Source of the DNA: Lytechinus pictus
Taxonomy: Eukaryota; Echinodermata; Echinoidea; Temnopleuroida; Toxopneustidae
Length of the DNA stretch: 64,000 nucleotides
Direction: 5' to 3'
Assembly: GCF_037042905.1 (NCBI RefSeq)
Contig: NC_087257.1
Span: 16,422,001 to 16,486,000, forward strand
Below, piece by piece: positions 47,701-59,070 of the stretch. The position numbers were made by a program, and so were the translations under genes. Numbering within the stretch: position 1 is the first letter of the stretch; each line of letters starts with the position of its first letter. Below the pieces are notes generated by a model, which saw only the letters and a list, made by a program, of their open reading frames with translations, was not told where the DNA came from and ran no database searches.

Positions 47701-50700
47701 TCATTAATGACTTTAATCAAGGGAAAGACTCTACGGCAACCAAATGAGTAAAGAAAAAAAACGTGACGTGATGTACACAAAATTATGTGAATATTGACAC
47801 AGTGACTTTGAGACACATATATAGAATCACAAAGATCTCTTTATCCGATCAGTAAATTGGCCGCGAAGGGAGTTTCTTTCAACCCTTATATCTGGGCAGA
47901 GATAAAAATATTAGTATTGCCGAGAAGCGCAAAATGATCAAAATACCTATTATCACAAGGCATCTAATCAAACCATTTCGAGCATTGACCGCAAAAAACT
48001 GTTTGGACAATATGATGCAAGAGCATTACTCTGAAAAGATGATTATATGATAGTTCGCGGTTATAGGTTTCTATTATTGGCTGCAAATTTGCAATTGAAC
48101 ATTCACAAATACCAGGGACAAAACAATTAAAGTACTGGTTTGATCACGAATAACGTCTTTGTCGATAATATCGAGAAGGCTATATAGGATTTAAAAACAA
48201 ATACAGGATTCATAATTATGTTGTGCTTGATTACGTAACAACTTGACGAATGTTAAGATTTATGTAGACAATAAGCGCTCTCTAAAATGGTGTGGAATGT
48301 ATGAGATGTAATGAAATTAGCAAAGTATAATTGTGGGAATGTGCCGCACGCCATTCGAACGTCTTTTGAGAGGTTGCAACAAGGAGTAAAGTTGTAGAGA
48401 AGTATTTTTCCGGACATTACCGGAAAATATAGATCTGAAAAGGAAAGCTCGGCATAAATTTGTTTGCGCTTCGAAACCGACTCTTGACCGACCGAAACTA
48501 TTTCGTTATTATGACATTTTCGCAATCACTATTCAAACGCTTTCTATAACGCAGAGAATCTTTAGTCAGAAGCCCTTCAATGACAAAACAGCCTTTGTCG
48601 AAAATCGGTGAATCAAAACAGCAGTGTCCTTCTAAGCCCTGGACAAACGATATATTTGCAACTTTTCGTCCAGTCCGAATCTTCGGACGATCTGCTGTCC
48701 CGGTCCACCGACTTCCGACAAAAACCTCTGAGCTGTCCATGGTGCGTTGTAGAAAGTATCTGTGTAGTGATCACGAAAATACGCTATTACCAATGAAAAC
48801 CACTTCGGTCGGTTTGGAGTCGGTTTCGTTGGTGATGTGACAGTCGCATAACGGCTCCATGTCAGGCATACCTGAGACAAGAACTATGGGCCTTGAGCAA
48901 AGTCCAAATATCAAGGTCCAACATCCGGTCCGCGAGCTTGACCACCTCCTGACCGAGATCCGAGGTGACCGCGTAGAGGCCCTCGACGCCGGCGCTGATG
49001 GACGTGTCGATCATCGACGCCACGAAGAGGACGTCGACCTCGGTGATGTAATGGGAGGGGACGGAGCTGAGCAAGAGATTGGCCTCGCGGAGGTGGTAGA
49101 CGACGCGGGTGACGTTGTTGCTGTTGTAGTTGTTGCTTGGTGTGTTGTCGATCTAAAGAGGTTGAAACAGCATTTGGTAAAGTGGTTATTTTATGGTTGC
49201 ATGGAATTTATAATTTGCCTTGATTGTTTCAGTCGTTCGCTGTTGTTATCTATCGTAAAGCAATAAAGTACCCCCCCCCCACAAACAAAACCTACAACTT
49301 AATGAGCATCATACACAAAACTCCTACAAAATATCGTAACTGATAAATGGTAAAAGGAGATAACGATTGGTCATTATAATGGTAGATTACCTCACCTTAA
49401 ATAGGGCTTATATCTCCCGGCTTTGTAAGATACAGTAAATAGCACATTCTACTTTTCTGATTATCATGAATTCCTTTGCTGACAATACAAGGCTGACCTA
49501 TTTCATTTTGCAAAACCACACCCTCCCCCCCCCCCAATTCAGCTGGTATATCAGACGACAAGAGATACATCGCCCCCATCCCATCTTTAGAAGAAAATAA
49601 ATTTAAACCCACCACCCACCGCCCCCCCCCCCCCATTCATCAAATAACCACATGACTTGTAGAATTACTGGGGTGGTCTGTTTTTGTCTTTCCTTAGGCA
49701 AATGTTTTGATCAAAAACCACCAGGAGAGTGTTTCACAAGCATTTGTCGTCCGAAAAGTTGTCAGCTTTCTTTGCTTTCGATTGGCTAAGAAAGCATTGT
49801 TGCCATGGTAACTATACCAATAAAACAGACTTTGTCGGATAAAACGTCCGACAAGTCCTTACATAACATACTCCTCAGATTTATACATGTATGGGGGCAA
49901 TGGAATACCATGTCCAATATTTCTTCTCGGATGGCCTGCCGGATGTCATCCAGCATCCACGTCGTCTCAGAACTCCAGCGGCAGATCTCAGTCACCGGCT
50001 CGCCCCAGAAAGCCCCCTCGTAGAAGAGTTGCCTCAGCCCCTTCCTCTCCGTGGGTGGGTAGCAGGGGCGGTAGGCCACCATCATGGGAGGGGCGGTGGG
50101 GAAGTATTCCTCCAGCCAGCCCCCGTTGGGGCATGGTAAGAAGGCGTACTCTCCCGCAGGGGTGTAGTCCCACTCGAAGGTGCCCTTGAGGTCTGTTATA
50201 TTCTGTCTCGGGCACAGATCTGTTAAAAAAATTAATAAAGTGAATGATGATGATGATGATAAATTCATAGGTATTAATCTACTTTTTAAGAACCCCGTGT
50301 CTCCTAGTGCTTTAGGGATGCGAATTTTGCACTTTCATTAACTCAACGGGGGGGGGGGGGGGGTCAACCAAAGCTCAAGGATCAAATTGCCAGGCGTAAT
50401 CTCTGTACTTTTTTTCTTCCGTCTTCGCATTTATTGGAGAGTCGCGATGTGTAGATTGACGTTTTGCCAAGGAGTCGAACAGTCCACGGCAACGATGATA
50501 ATGATGTTAATGACAATGAAGATGATTATGATGATGGTGGTGGTGGCGGTGGTGACGGTGGTGGTGGTGGTGGTGGTGGTGGTGGTGGTGGTGGTGGTGG
50601 TGATGATGATGATGATGATGATGGTGATGAGGTGGAGGAGGAGGAGGATGATGATGATGGTGATGATGATGATGATGGTGGTGGTGGTGATGTTAATGAT

Positions 50701-53700
50701 GAAGATGATGGTGGTGGTAATGATGGTGGTGATGCATGATGATAACTAAAAACAAAAATCATACAACAATGATAACAGTTATCAGTGATGGTGAAATATT
50801 TCCTTTGTAAATAATAAACCTATCATGAACAAAGCTGCAACATCTATTACGGGCAGTACATGGATGGATCATGCAAGAGACGTAGAAATTGACAAGAAAA
50901 AGAAAATAAAACGAAAATCTCAATCACCTTCTCAAACCTATATGTATAGTATGCATCAAAAATACCGTCTTAAATGCAGGAGCGGGTCCAGAGGAGTTGT
51001 TTATTTATTTCCAGTTCTTCTTTTGAGAGGTGATAACTTTTTGTAAAAGCCTTTCTTTCTTTTTTGTGTAAACTCATTCGATATAATTCTCATTATCTTA
51101 GTAAATGCTCATATTGTTCATATATCCAACCATATACATGCATGATATCCACATGCTCATTATCCTGAACGCTCATTTTTGCAAACTCACCATTAGTACA
51201 TGATGATACATAATGTTCTACATTCTATAATGTGTTCTTTTTTACTTCATCTTTACCCTGCCTCTTATCTAATCTTTTGTTTACTTGCTTCATGGAATAT
51301 TGTCACTATCTCGATCGGGCGGCTAAAAATAAAGCATGTTTCTATTTTTTGCCGAACAAAGAAGTATTGCTTGATAGTTTGTTTAGAAGCTTTTGAATCA
51401 AAGTCTCGATTGGTCATTAGATTGGCATATGGATCTTTATCTACTTTTAGCCACACATCCAACATTCTTTATAGCGGCCGGTTATGTCATTTTATAAAAA
51501 AAAAATATTTTTAATAGTCGGCTTAATTCAGCATTTGCCCCGAATTTGATACAACAATAATAAAAGTTTCTTTTCTTTCAGAGTCTCTGTAAATATACCA
51601 GTGTAAACAACATAACTCCTGAAATGAGGAGAAACTTTTAAAATACATGTATATACAAATTCCTAGTTTTTCTAAATTGTTTCCTTGAACATTCATTTTT
51701 CCCATTGAATATCCATCAATTAAATATTGTGAGTACCATGAGCGTGCATCACAAGCGTAAAAAAAAAAAAAAAAAAAAAAAAAATCGCGACTATAAGAGA
51801 AAAATAGAAAAAGAAAGGGAAATCATAGAAAAGGATGAAATAAGATATTATATTCGAAATATTATATCAACACGATCAACATGTGTCATGAAATTACTTT
51901 TAATTTAAAAGGGTCAAAATTTTACCCGATCATGTCTGGCCCCCTCAAAATGTTTGGCTCATTACGCTTCTGGTTGGTATATATATATATATATATATAC
52001 ATGTATATACCTAAATATCAATCACTAGCACCTTCGGCATATACGTCGGTACGGGTGATATAGGGGGACGGCCCCTTGTGATTTTTCAAGACGGTAGGGA
52101 GAAGGAAACAGAGAGGAGAAAAAAGAACCAAGAAAATGGAAGGAGAAAGGGGTGGAACGAAGCAAGAAGAGTATATAAATTAGAGGTCTGAGTCGTGTAG
52201 CCACTGGCGGATCCAGGGGGCGGGGGCACAGCCGGCCCACCCCCCCCCCCCCTTTAAGAAGCAAAATTAAAATTTGTAATGAAAAAATGCCTTTTTCAAA
52301 TTGAAAACCTTTTGTTTTTGCTTGTCAATTTTTTTCGGGCACGAAATATCCTTAATTTGTCGTTTAAAACATTTTTGTTATTTTTGTCAAAATTTTATGC
52401 CCCCCCCCCCCTTTTTTTTGGAAAATCCTGGATCCGCCCCTGTGTGTAGCTTATGTAGGCTCATAATATTCCATTGAGAAAAAGATGGCGTATCCTTTAG
52501 GTCGTCCAGTCAACCCCCCCTCCCCCCCCCCCCTTATCAAACATCCTACAAAATCGTATTCTGAACTCGGGTTTGAATTAAACCCTGGTTTAAAGTTGTG
52601 GTTTAACTATGGAGAGCCAACTGTGGCACAAATCACTAACACTAACTATACACATTCAATTATTAACTCATATGATTGTTCACAATTGTCTGGGAAGTAT
52701 TTTTCTTCATTTTTATAAAACCAAAAGGAAATCAAATAGTAAACAAGAGAAATTTAAAATATAAACAGAACTTTTGAATTTTTGGCTCCCCATAATTTTA
52801 GCACAGAGTTAGATCGTGGTCTAAGTTAAACCTGACTTCAGAATACGGGCCATAAAGTCCCACACCCTCCCGTCCTTAGAAATATGAAAGCATGCATCAG
52901 GTATGAAAAGAAATAAAAACAAATAATCAGCTGATTTGATTTTTAATAGTAAATCTATGACAGAACTAATTGATAACTTGTAAGAAAAAAAATAAGATAT
53001 TGGCTCACTCGCTTTGGTCGTTGACAAATTTTATTCTGTGCGCCATTATGCAATTCCATGACAAACGGCATTTCAATTCATTTCGTAATATTATTTTTAT
53101 TAGTACATAATGATAAGTGTAATCTAGATATTTGTTTATGACAACATACATAGATTCTTCAATAAGGTAAACGTAAATAATACTGACATGTGATTGGTAA
53201 TCCGTATGCTTTGAATATGCTAACACACGATTAAAAGAAAATTACTAGTAATAGATCATTATTGTTTGTTTTAATACCACTGCCCCCAAACATTCCCCTT
53301 ATCTCTCCCTCCTTCTCCCCCCCCCCCTCTCTCCCTCTTCCCTCTTTCCTGTCATCTCTCTCTCTCATTTCTTTGAATTGTTGATCGCATTATAGTACCC
53401 CCGCAGTCAAAATATGTCAAGGTGGTCTGATTAGCATCAATTAAAACTATTAATAACCTAAATTTAGGCCCATAATACTTTAACTCAACAATCAAACAGA
53501 TTAACTAGATTAAACCGTTGAAGGTAGGTCTTTAACTCGCGATGTACGTTAAAGACAATGTCAGGTGTAAGGCCTATCTATAAAAGAATTAAGGCAATTC
53601 ACAAGGCATATCCGCCTTTAGGCTGAGTTATCTTTCATTACGAAGTGGCAAATCTCATCCCATTTATGTGAAATAAGTTGCATTCTAAAATTCCGGGGCC

Positions 53701-55138
53701 CGTATTTGGAGTTTAATCTTATTTAAACGTTGGTTTAAGGTTGTGGTTAGACTATATCATGTCAAGTTGTGACACAAATCTCAATTAGTTAATGTCTAAT
53801 TTAATACCTTAAATTACATGTTTCAGAAAAATATTCAATTCAATTCAAATTTATTTCCTGATAAAAATATACATATACGGTATAGAAATCTTTACGGAGA
53901 TATAATGTGGATAATGTGGATGTGTCAAAGAAAGTACACCTGCTTGAATAAATTGGCCCCATTGTAACAAGCATTAATTTGAACAATAACAGTATAATCA
54001 TAACATAATTACAAATAAGTCCAAGAGAGAGGGGGGTGAAAATAAGTCATTACAATAAATGAAAAGCCGTGTTTAGAAGTGTTTTGTTTCGGAGACATGC
54101 ACGTTTTGAAACTGATTTAGAGATTTGGATAATATAACTGAATTAGGTGATGAGTTCCAAAAGAGTGGTCCAAAATAAAATGAAATAAGATTTTCGTTTA
54201 AAAAAAAGAACATTATTGCTCGTTACCATTCCTCCATTCGCGTCTTTTTTTAATAAACATTTAGCTCAATTCGATGCACTCGGCCCTCAATGTTTTCGGC
54301 TCATTTGGCTCACTCTGATCATAGCCTAAATTAAACCGGATAACAGAAAACGGGCCATCTAGTTTCAATTGAATGTGATGAATCCCTATCAATGATATAT
54401 TCAGTTTGATCTTGTTAATGAATCTTTTGATGAAGGTCTTTGGTGTTTAACAAGTATATAAATTCATTATCATGATTTATCTCACTACGATCACTATTTT
54501 GTAGTTACCATGGCCCAAAAAAAATAAAGCATAGACAATAATTTTCTTTCCCTCAAGATCGTTTCGACTTTGCATCCCTGTAACACACCTTTTCAAACTC
54601 AATAGCAGATTTCTGTCAGGGTCCCTCAGGGATCCATCTTCGGACCAATTATTTTCATGCATATGAAAAACCCACAATAACAACAATGGGTGTCGAACTA
54701 ACAAGTTAACACCTCACCTGATCTGCATTCGTCTGGGAGACCCTCATTCTGCATGGCCAAGTCCGCTATATCCTCCGGGTCACCCAGGGGAGGCAGGTCC
54801 TCGCCATACTGGGTAAAATTCGGGAACGTAATTCTCCGCGTAAAATTCAGCCTTTCAAAAAAGCGAGAGCGTTCCGTCACCAGCAGGGCATCTGACGTCC
54901 CCGTATCAACCTCCGTTTCTATGGTAACAGCTTTTTCCGATTCTTGTATTGTGTGTTCGTTGTCATGGCAACATTCTGTTGTAGAGTTGCAAGCAACTGC
55001 GAATTGGAGCAACAATAGTGAGATGGCCAGTGCGATTGTGATGTTGCCCCATCGGTAGCAAATTTTTGAGGTTGTCCGATTCTGGAGTTCTTTGCAGTTC
55101 TCGAAAGCCATACCTTGCACACTGAACATATTTTTCAT
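34854..55138 (-). CDS. Adhesion GPCR (HRM-GAIN-GPS-7TM), complete, 15 coding exons
   Basis: Minus-strand exons: 55138-54718, 50219-49909, 49152-48872, 46485-46265, 45674-45504, 43880-43735, 42930-42843, 41175-41051, 40369-40331, 39805-39705, 39096-38834, 37603-37522, 36450-36329, 35679-35528, 35051-34854. Every junction is GT-AG and all phases agree, giving 906 aa. A hydrophobic stretch at 33-48 ending AVA|CNS suggests a signal peptide cut after residue 49. Exon 2 is a hormone-receptor domain (Cys143, Trp157, Cys170, Cys193, Trp212, Cys220). Exons 3-6 fit a GAIN fold, with a basic linker at about 413-445. The GPS has Cys528, Trp551, Cys556, Cys568 and Cys570, but ILD (572-574) replaces the cleavage triad. 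TM1 is in exon 10, TM2-3 in exon 11, TM4 in exon 12, TM5 in exon 13, TM6 (LLGISWIFG) in exon 14, TM7 (FQGFFIFIFHC) in exon 15. The cytoplasmic tail is short and basic. The subfamily and ligand are not assignable. Introns are full of mobile repeats. Confidence 0.87.
36470..36710 (-). repeat. tRNA-derived SINE, family 2, copy 1 (receptor intron)
   Basis: Read on the minus strand: GTGGTCTAGTGGTTAAGATT (A-box part), GGGATCGATTCC (B-box part), then the family body GAAATTTATCCACATTGTGC and CAGGTGAGGTAAATGGGTAC, ending in an (ATT)n tail. It lies in the intron before the TM5 exon, same sense as the gene, and its tail ends about 20 bp from the acceptor. Three more copies are at 57676, 58500 and 59609. 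Confidence 0.85.
36730..36930. repeat. 15-bp minisatellite (CGAGTAACGTCAAAA)
   Basis: About 13 units with AACGTC as the conserved core, in the intron between the TM4 and TM5 exons, immediately upstream of the SINE in gene sense. Confidence 0.9.
37805..38075. repeat. (CTA)n triplet array in a receptor intron
   Basis: About 270 bp of near-pure CTA/ACT repeats between the TM2-3 exon and the TM4 exon. Poly-Leu and poly-Val frames are artefacts. Confidence 0.95.
38450..38805. repeat. (CTA)n/(CCA)n/(CCT)n array ending 29 bp from an exon
   Basis: Triplet array with several motif switches. It ends about 29 bp past the donor of the TM2-3 exon (38834), so the exon is flanked by two long CTA arrays in the same intron. 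Expected to be length-polymorphic. Confidence 0.95.
40005..40140. repeat. (ATT)n array in a receptor intron
   Basis: ATT and ATC triplets between exons 9 and 10, imperfect, about 135 bp. Confidence 0.85.
40505..40915. repeat. (GAT)n array with a higher-order unit
   Basis: About 400 bp of GAT triplets. A larger unit of about 60 bp containing GTTGATGGTGATAATGATG recurs at about 40672, 40744 and 40805, showing unequal exchange of longer blocks. Poly-Met and poly-Ile frames are artefacts. Confidence 0.95.
41330..41960 (+). repeat. tRNA-like SINE, interrupted by a MITE
   Basis: The head GTGGCAAAGTGGATAAGTCT resembles an A box and GGGTTCAAGTCTTACC a B box. The 3' end GCTATATAAATCTTGCATATTATTAT looks like a SINE tail. 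The hairpin at 41644-41809 sits inside. It is opposite in sense to the receptor gene. Confidence 0.5.
41644..41809. mobile_element. Perfectly folded TA-flanked MITE (166 bp)
   Basis: CACTGTA and TTTACAGTG ends between TA dinucleotides (41642-41643, 41810-41811). The arms of about 75 bp pair almost without mismatch around a short AGTTCAAAGTTAAACT centre. Near-perfect arms argue for recent mobility. Confidence 0.8.
43638..43734. repeat. Short hairpin MITE (AAACCGACTCC) at the exon 6 donor
   Basis: AAACCGACTCCAGACCG at the left pairs with CGGTTTGGAGTCGGTTT ending near 43711. The flank GGTTGGTGTGACTGTGCGATTA reaches the exon 6 splice donor and resembles the flank of the second copy at 48473-48851. 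Confidence 0.6.
43973..44793. mobile_element. Mariner-like MITE, 821 bp, TA target site
   Basis: CAGTGCGTCCCAGAAAAAA at the left and the inverted TTTTTTCTGGGACGCACTG at the right, each next to TA. Arms extend for about 300 bp each (for example TAGACAAGTGACCTACCATT and AATGGTAGGTCACTTGTCTA). No transposase ORF; non-autonomous. It lies in intron 5 of the adhesion GPCR. Confidence 0.85.
46801..47023. repeat. MITE with CACTCT(T/A)AAA termini
   Basis: CACTCTTAAAACAAATCAG at the left matches the inverted CTGATTTTTTTTTTAGAGTG at the right; the interior has repeated CTAGTC/GACTAG words. In intron 3 of the receptor. Confidence 0.55.
47182..47421. repeat. MITE with AGAGTACCGAAG termini
   Basis: AGAGTACCGAAGCGATGACG at the left and CGTCACACTTCGGTACTCT at the right, followed inward by TTGCCATG and CATGGCA; about 240 bp and non-coding. 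Confidence 0.7.
48473..48851. repeat. Second copy of the AAACCGACTC MITE, near the exon 3 donor
   Basis: The ends GAAACCGACTCTTGACCGAC and GGTCGGTTTGGAGTCGGTTT are inverted. The right flank GTTGGTGATGTGACAGTCGC resembles that of the copy at 43638. It ends about 20-44 bp from the exon 3 donor at 48871. Confidence 0.55.
50485..50740. repeat. (GGT)n/(GAT)n triplet array
   Basis: GGT block (about 50545-50600) flanked by GAT and GGA blocks, in receptor intron 1 about 270 bp from exon 2. Acidic or poly-Gly frames are artefacts. Confidence 0.95.
52202..52442. mobile_element. hAT-like MITE (CACTGGCGGATCC / GGATCCGCCCCTG)
   Basis: Inverted ends of the hAT type, 241 bp, with flanks CGTGTAGC and TGTGTAGC that match at 7 of 8 positions, consistent with an 8-bp target duplication. 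The interior has two poly(C) runs and no ORF. In receptor intron 1. Confidence 0.75.
52554..52853. repeat. MITE with CGTATTCTGAA termini, copy 1
   Basis: CGTATTCTGAACTCGGGTTT at the left, AACCTGACTTCAGAATACGG at the right, with inner TTAAACCCTGGTTTAA and GTCTAAGTTAAACC. About 300 bp, intron 1 of the receptor. Confidence 0.65.
53696..54357. repeat. MITE with GGCCCGT termini, copy 2, split by a LINE fragment
   Basis: GGGCCCGTATTTGGAGTTTA at the left and ACCGGATAACAGAAAACGGG at the right, related to the 52554 copy. The middle holds a LINE 3' fragment (53830-54215), so the MITE is the older insertion. Confidence 0.55.
53830..54215 (-). pseudogene. LINE 3' fragment inside a MITE
   Basis: On the minus strand the tail frame GPLFWNSSPNSVILSKSLN matches the C-terminal signature seen in the LINE at 9856-11365 (RGPLIWNTLS). 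It ends in the same kind of (TTGAA)n tail, at about 53830-53850. Only about 380 bp are present, a severe 5' truncation. Confidence 0.65.
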
Positions 55139-57132
55139 TCTAGTTTAGGACTAAAAGGTGACAGTTTCGTTTGTGCAAAAAGGGAATTATTTTGACCAAT
55201 CAGCAAAAGGAAACGGAAAAAACAGGCCAATGTTTATTGTTCAATGAATAACCAACAAGAATATCACTTCATTAGAACTTTGTTAAGTTAAGAATACAAT
55301 TCAGCCTTTTCTGTAAAATGACACATGGAAGGAGCGGAATGAAAGTAAATATATTACGGAAAAGTTGGATCTGTGGAATATATAGTTGGTTTTCTCTAGG
55401 TGTTATTAAGTATCAGTTGAAAACAACAGTGTTAAGCGTCCATGAATATTTATAAATTATGTATATTGTAAATTCCAGCCTTTCCAGTAAGAATGTGAAG
55501 GCGGTCGATGATATTAGATCACAATGGAATTGCTTGATATGATTATGGTTCCGCTTCAGTCTCCTATATTAATCCCAAGTCTTGAGAATCACAGCATCGC
55601 CTCACTCCGATCAAGAAACTTTTTAAAAAGAGATGAATATGTTGTCTCAGTCGTTCGCCAAACTTCGAGGTTTACTTTTGGGAAAAAAATTGTGCTTCCT
55701 CCAACCTTGTCCGCATAAAATAAAGTGTTCTCTCAGTTAACTCTTTGGTCAATAAAAAGGGACTTCGCAGAAATTCTTAATGTATCCAGGCAGGTAAAAA
55801 TATATTCCGGACAACAACAAAAAAAAGATTTAAAAAATACAAAACAAAACAGTGGCAGTAACGCTGATGATATGAAATGATCTTCAACCAGTCCCTGAGC
55901 GGTGCCGCTTGACGAGGTCAAAACTCGAAATCACGTTTTTGCGCCTAGGAAAACTATCAACGGTAAGTGTACTTAGAGTTAATGTTTAGCTGGGCGAAGA
56001 GATAATGGGAAAATAGTCTTATTATCTTGTTGATATCCCCTCCAAAAATATCGAGGGGGTAAAACAATGGGAGTTGGAAGGGTGTCTTTATGGTGAAGTG
56101 TAAGTGGAATACATGTGGTTTGTTTTCGTATTATTGTTGAGAGGAGCGTTATTAGTGAGGATCGTTAGCTTTGGTCTAATGAGGCCATTAATTGAAGTGG
56201 GCGACGCGTGAACGGGGAATAAATATACATGTAATGGAGAACAATTTTTATAGGGATAAAGGATTTGGCATTTTAAAAGTTTGTTGATGCGTCCTACTTC
56301 CTTGGGGGGGGGGGGGGTTAAGCGATTACAAAATTAAAAATCTGAATAAAATCTCGGCAGTTGAATGTTATTACAGATGCATTGGTTGGCTTTGTGTAGA
56401 CATTGTTTTTCTGTCTTTTCTTTCGCCTTCACCACCTATTTTCATTTGTTTTCTCCTTATTTCTCACTTCCTCCTACCCTTTTCATCTTTTTATATCATT
56501 CTTCTCCTCTTCCCCTTCTTGGTACTTTTCTTCTTCTTCTCCAATATGTGATGTAATTCTACTTTTTCCCCCAGTGCTTCCACCTCCTCTTCCTTCTCCT
56601 CCTCCTTCTTCTTCTTCTTCTCCTTCTTCTCCTCCCATTCATATATCGTTACATATTAAATCAATTATCAAATCCCAGTGCCATGATTACGCACACACAC
56701 ATGAATTACTCGGTCAGTAGGCCTACTTTTTTCTTTGAATTTCAAAATAAAATATATATTTTAAATTTGCATGTACACATAATACAATATAAGATATAAA
56801 GTACATAATTATGTAATGCGATACACCACAGGGCACAAAATGGCGGATTTCTAGTACAGCTATGATTCATTAAAGGCATGAAATGACTGGTCAAAAAGAG
56901 AAAATGTGCTCCTGATGGAATGAGGAATATCTCTTAATAGTGGATAATCAATATCAAAACTTTTTAGAAAAATGGAAGTCACTCACAATTTTTTATTTGA
57001 AAGGTGACAAATAATCACAGATTCGCCATACACCATGCCCGAGAGCACCCACCAAACAGACTGCATGTGTGGTCCAACGCAGCAGCATGCATTTCACAGA
57101 TACTATTCCTGTGCAAAAACTTCTAATATTAC

Positions 57133-57523
57133 ATATGAAGGGTTTGGTTGCAAAAGGGGTTAGGTCCACTTTGGACCATTCCGAGAAAAGTCATGTTTTT
57201 TATTCTCTCTTATTGCAATATTCTCATGAGAAACTAAATTGTCATGATGTACTACCCTATCATGTGAACATAAAATTGGGTGTAAAAAATCTACCCATCT
57301 TCAATTTTTTTTTCTATATTTTTTTTCAAAAATTATCACTGTGGACCTAACCCCTTTGGGGAAAAAAGTAATTTTTCTTTGCCATTTTTGTTCAATTTTT
57401 AATAGGAATTTCAACTTTTCTTTAGTATCATCTTATAGAGCTACTAAAAATCTATACATTGAGACAAAAATCAAATTTGATGAAAAATGGACCTAACCCC
57501 TTTTGCAACTGAGCTCTTCATAT
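57133..57523. repeat. Palindromic MITE (GTTGCAAAAGGGGTTAGGT)
   Basis: ATATGAAG, then GTTGCAAAAGGGGTTAGGTC, on the left is mirrored by GACCTAACCCCTTTTGCAAC, then CTTCATAT, on the right. An extra internal GGACCTAACCCCTTT near 57341 suggests a partial internal repeat. About 390 bp, no gene. Confidence 0.75.
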
Positions 57524-57675
57524 GCATTCAGCGTATCAACAGGGAATATTTCAGTTTCAGTATCTTGCTATTAATTTTTTTTTAAACATGGGGGCTAATT
57601 GCATATGGGGTGCAACTACACATCAAATAGAAAATACATCTGATTGGATACAAATTGAGTGGCATTCGTGGGGGG

Positions 57676-57966
57676 GGGGGCGTCGCGGTTTAATGGTTAC
57701 GACTCTTGTCTTTCAAAATCAGTGGGACATGGATTTCAAATCCATACCATGGCGTGTTTTCTTTCAGTGAGAAATTTACCCACATTGTGCTGCACTCAAC
57801 CCAGGTGAGGTGAATGGGTACCCTGCAGGGTTAATTCCTTGAATGCACTGAGTGCTGCAAGGCAGCTTGAGCTAAAGCCAGGGTAATGATAATAATAATA
57901 ATGTCCCTTGTTATAAATTGTTTCTAGATAGATGGCGCTGTATAAATGCTGATTGTTATTATTAGT
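57676..57966 (+). repeat. tRNA-derived SINE, family 2, copy 2
   Basis: GGGCGTCGCGGTTTAATGGT head, the body CACATTGTGCTGCACTCAAC and AGGTGAGGTGAATGGGTACC, and an end with GGCGCTGTATAAATGC followed by an ATT tail. The B box is degraded (GGATTTCAAATCC). A poly(G) run sits at its 5' end. Confidence 0.8.
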
Positions 57967-58499
57967 ATTTGACTTTCAACCAATCAGATGGCAATAGGAA
58001 AATGTCTTTGATTTTTTGCAATCTACATTTCATCACAATGCTCATGAGGTGATGCAAGAAAATGTTTGCAATCAATTGCAAATTTATGTTACAATTTTAC
58101 AATTGATAGGTCAATTTTAAACGTAGCAAAACAATTTGCACTCTTCGTTACTAGAAGCAGATCAGCAATCAAACGCAAATTTTCAATTAATTGCATGACA
58201 TATGATTAGTTTGGGAACCCCTAAATATATTTCCAATTGATCGCAAGTTTCATGCACGCCACATTAGTGAAACAGCTCTCCAATACCAGTATTGAGTTTG
58301 TCGATGAGCTCTTTGGGAGGAATGCTGCACTCTTCTATCAAAACAATAGAATAAACTATGTCAGTATAACATTTTATTCAGGTCAAGCAGGTAATGAAAA
58401 ATTCAAAATGCTTCCATGGAAACATCATCACCATTGCACTAAGCCATTGCTTATCATAATATCATGAAATATATTGATTATGTCATAGGGTCAGCTAAT

Positions 58500-58786
58500 A
58501 ATAAAAATAATAGTCAGTTCTTGTCTAGCGTATAATACATTATGAATAACGTCTCTATGCGCTTCCGAAGGACCTGGATATTATTACCCGGCTTTAGCTG
58601 GGCTACCTAGGCGCTCAAGCATTCAAGGAATTTCTTCCTACCGGGTACCCATTCACCTTACCTGGGTTGAGTGCAGCACAATGTGGATAAATTTCTTGCT
58701 GAAGGAAATTACGCCATGGCTGGGATTCGAATCCACGTCCCTCTGTTTCAAAGTCAGAAGACTAATTCACTGGGCCACAACGCTCC
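58500..58786 (-). repeat. tRNA-derived SINE, family 2, copy 3
   Basis: Minus-strand head GAGCGTTGTGGCCCAGTGAA, B box GATTCGAATCCC, and the same body and terminal GCTAAAGCCGGGTAATAAT. It lies in the WDR24 3' flank and may be within its 3' UTR. Confidence 0.8.
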
Positions 58787-59070
58787 ACAATTACAAGGCT
58801 TGTCCCTTCTTGCTGTTCCTCTCATCACATCACATCAGAATACAGAATAGGATTTCTCCTGTAGATATCCAGTCTTAGCGACATGGTATGGTTGATTGCT
58901 ACTACATACTTCATCCAATGGGCACTTTGCTGTTGTTTTTGTGAATTTTAATCTTTGTACATATGTAGTGTATTTTATGGATTTTTATGAGAAAATATAT
59001 TAAAATGAAATTGAAAGTTGAATTTCTATTTTATGTTGTGTTCACATTATCGTCCATACTTTCAGCGGGT

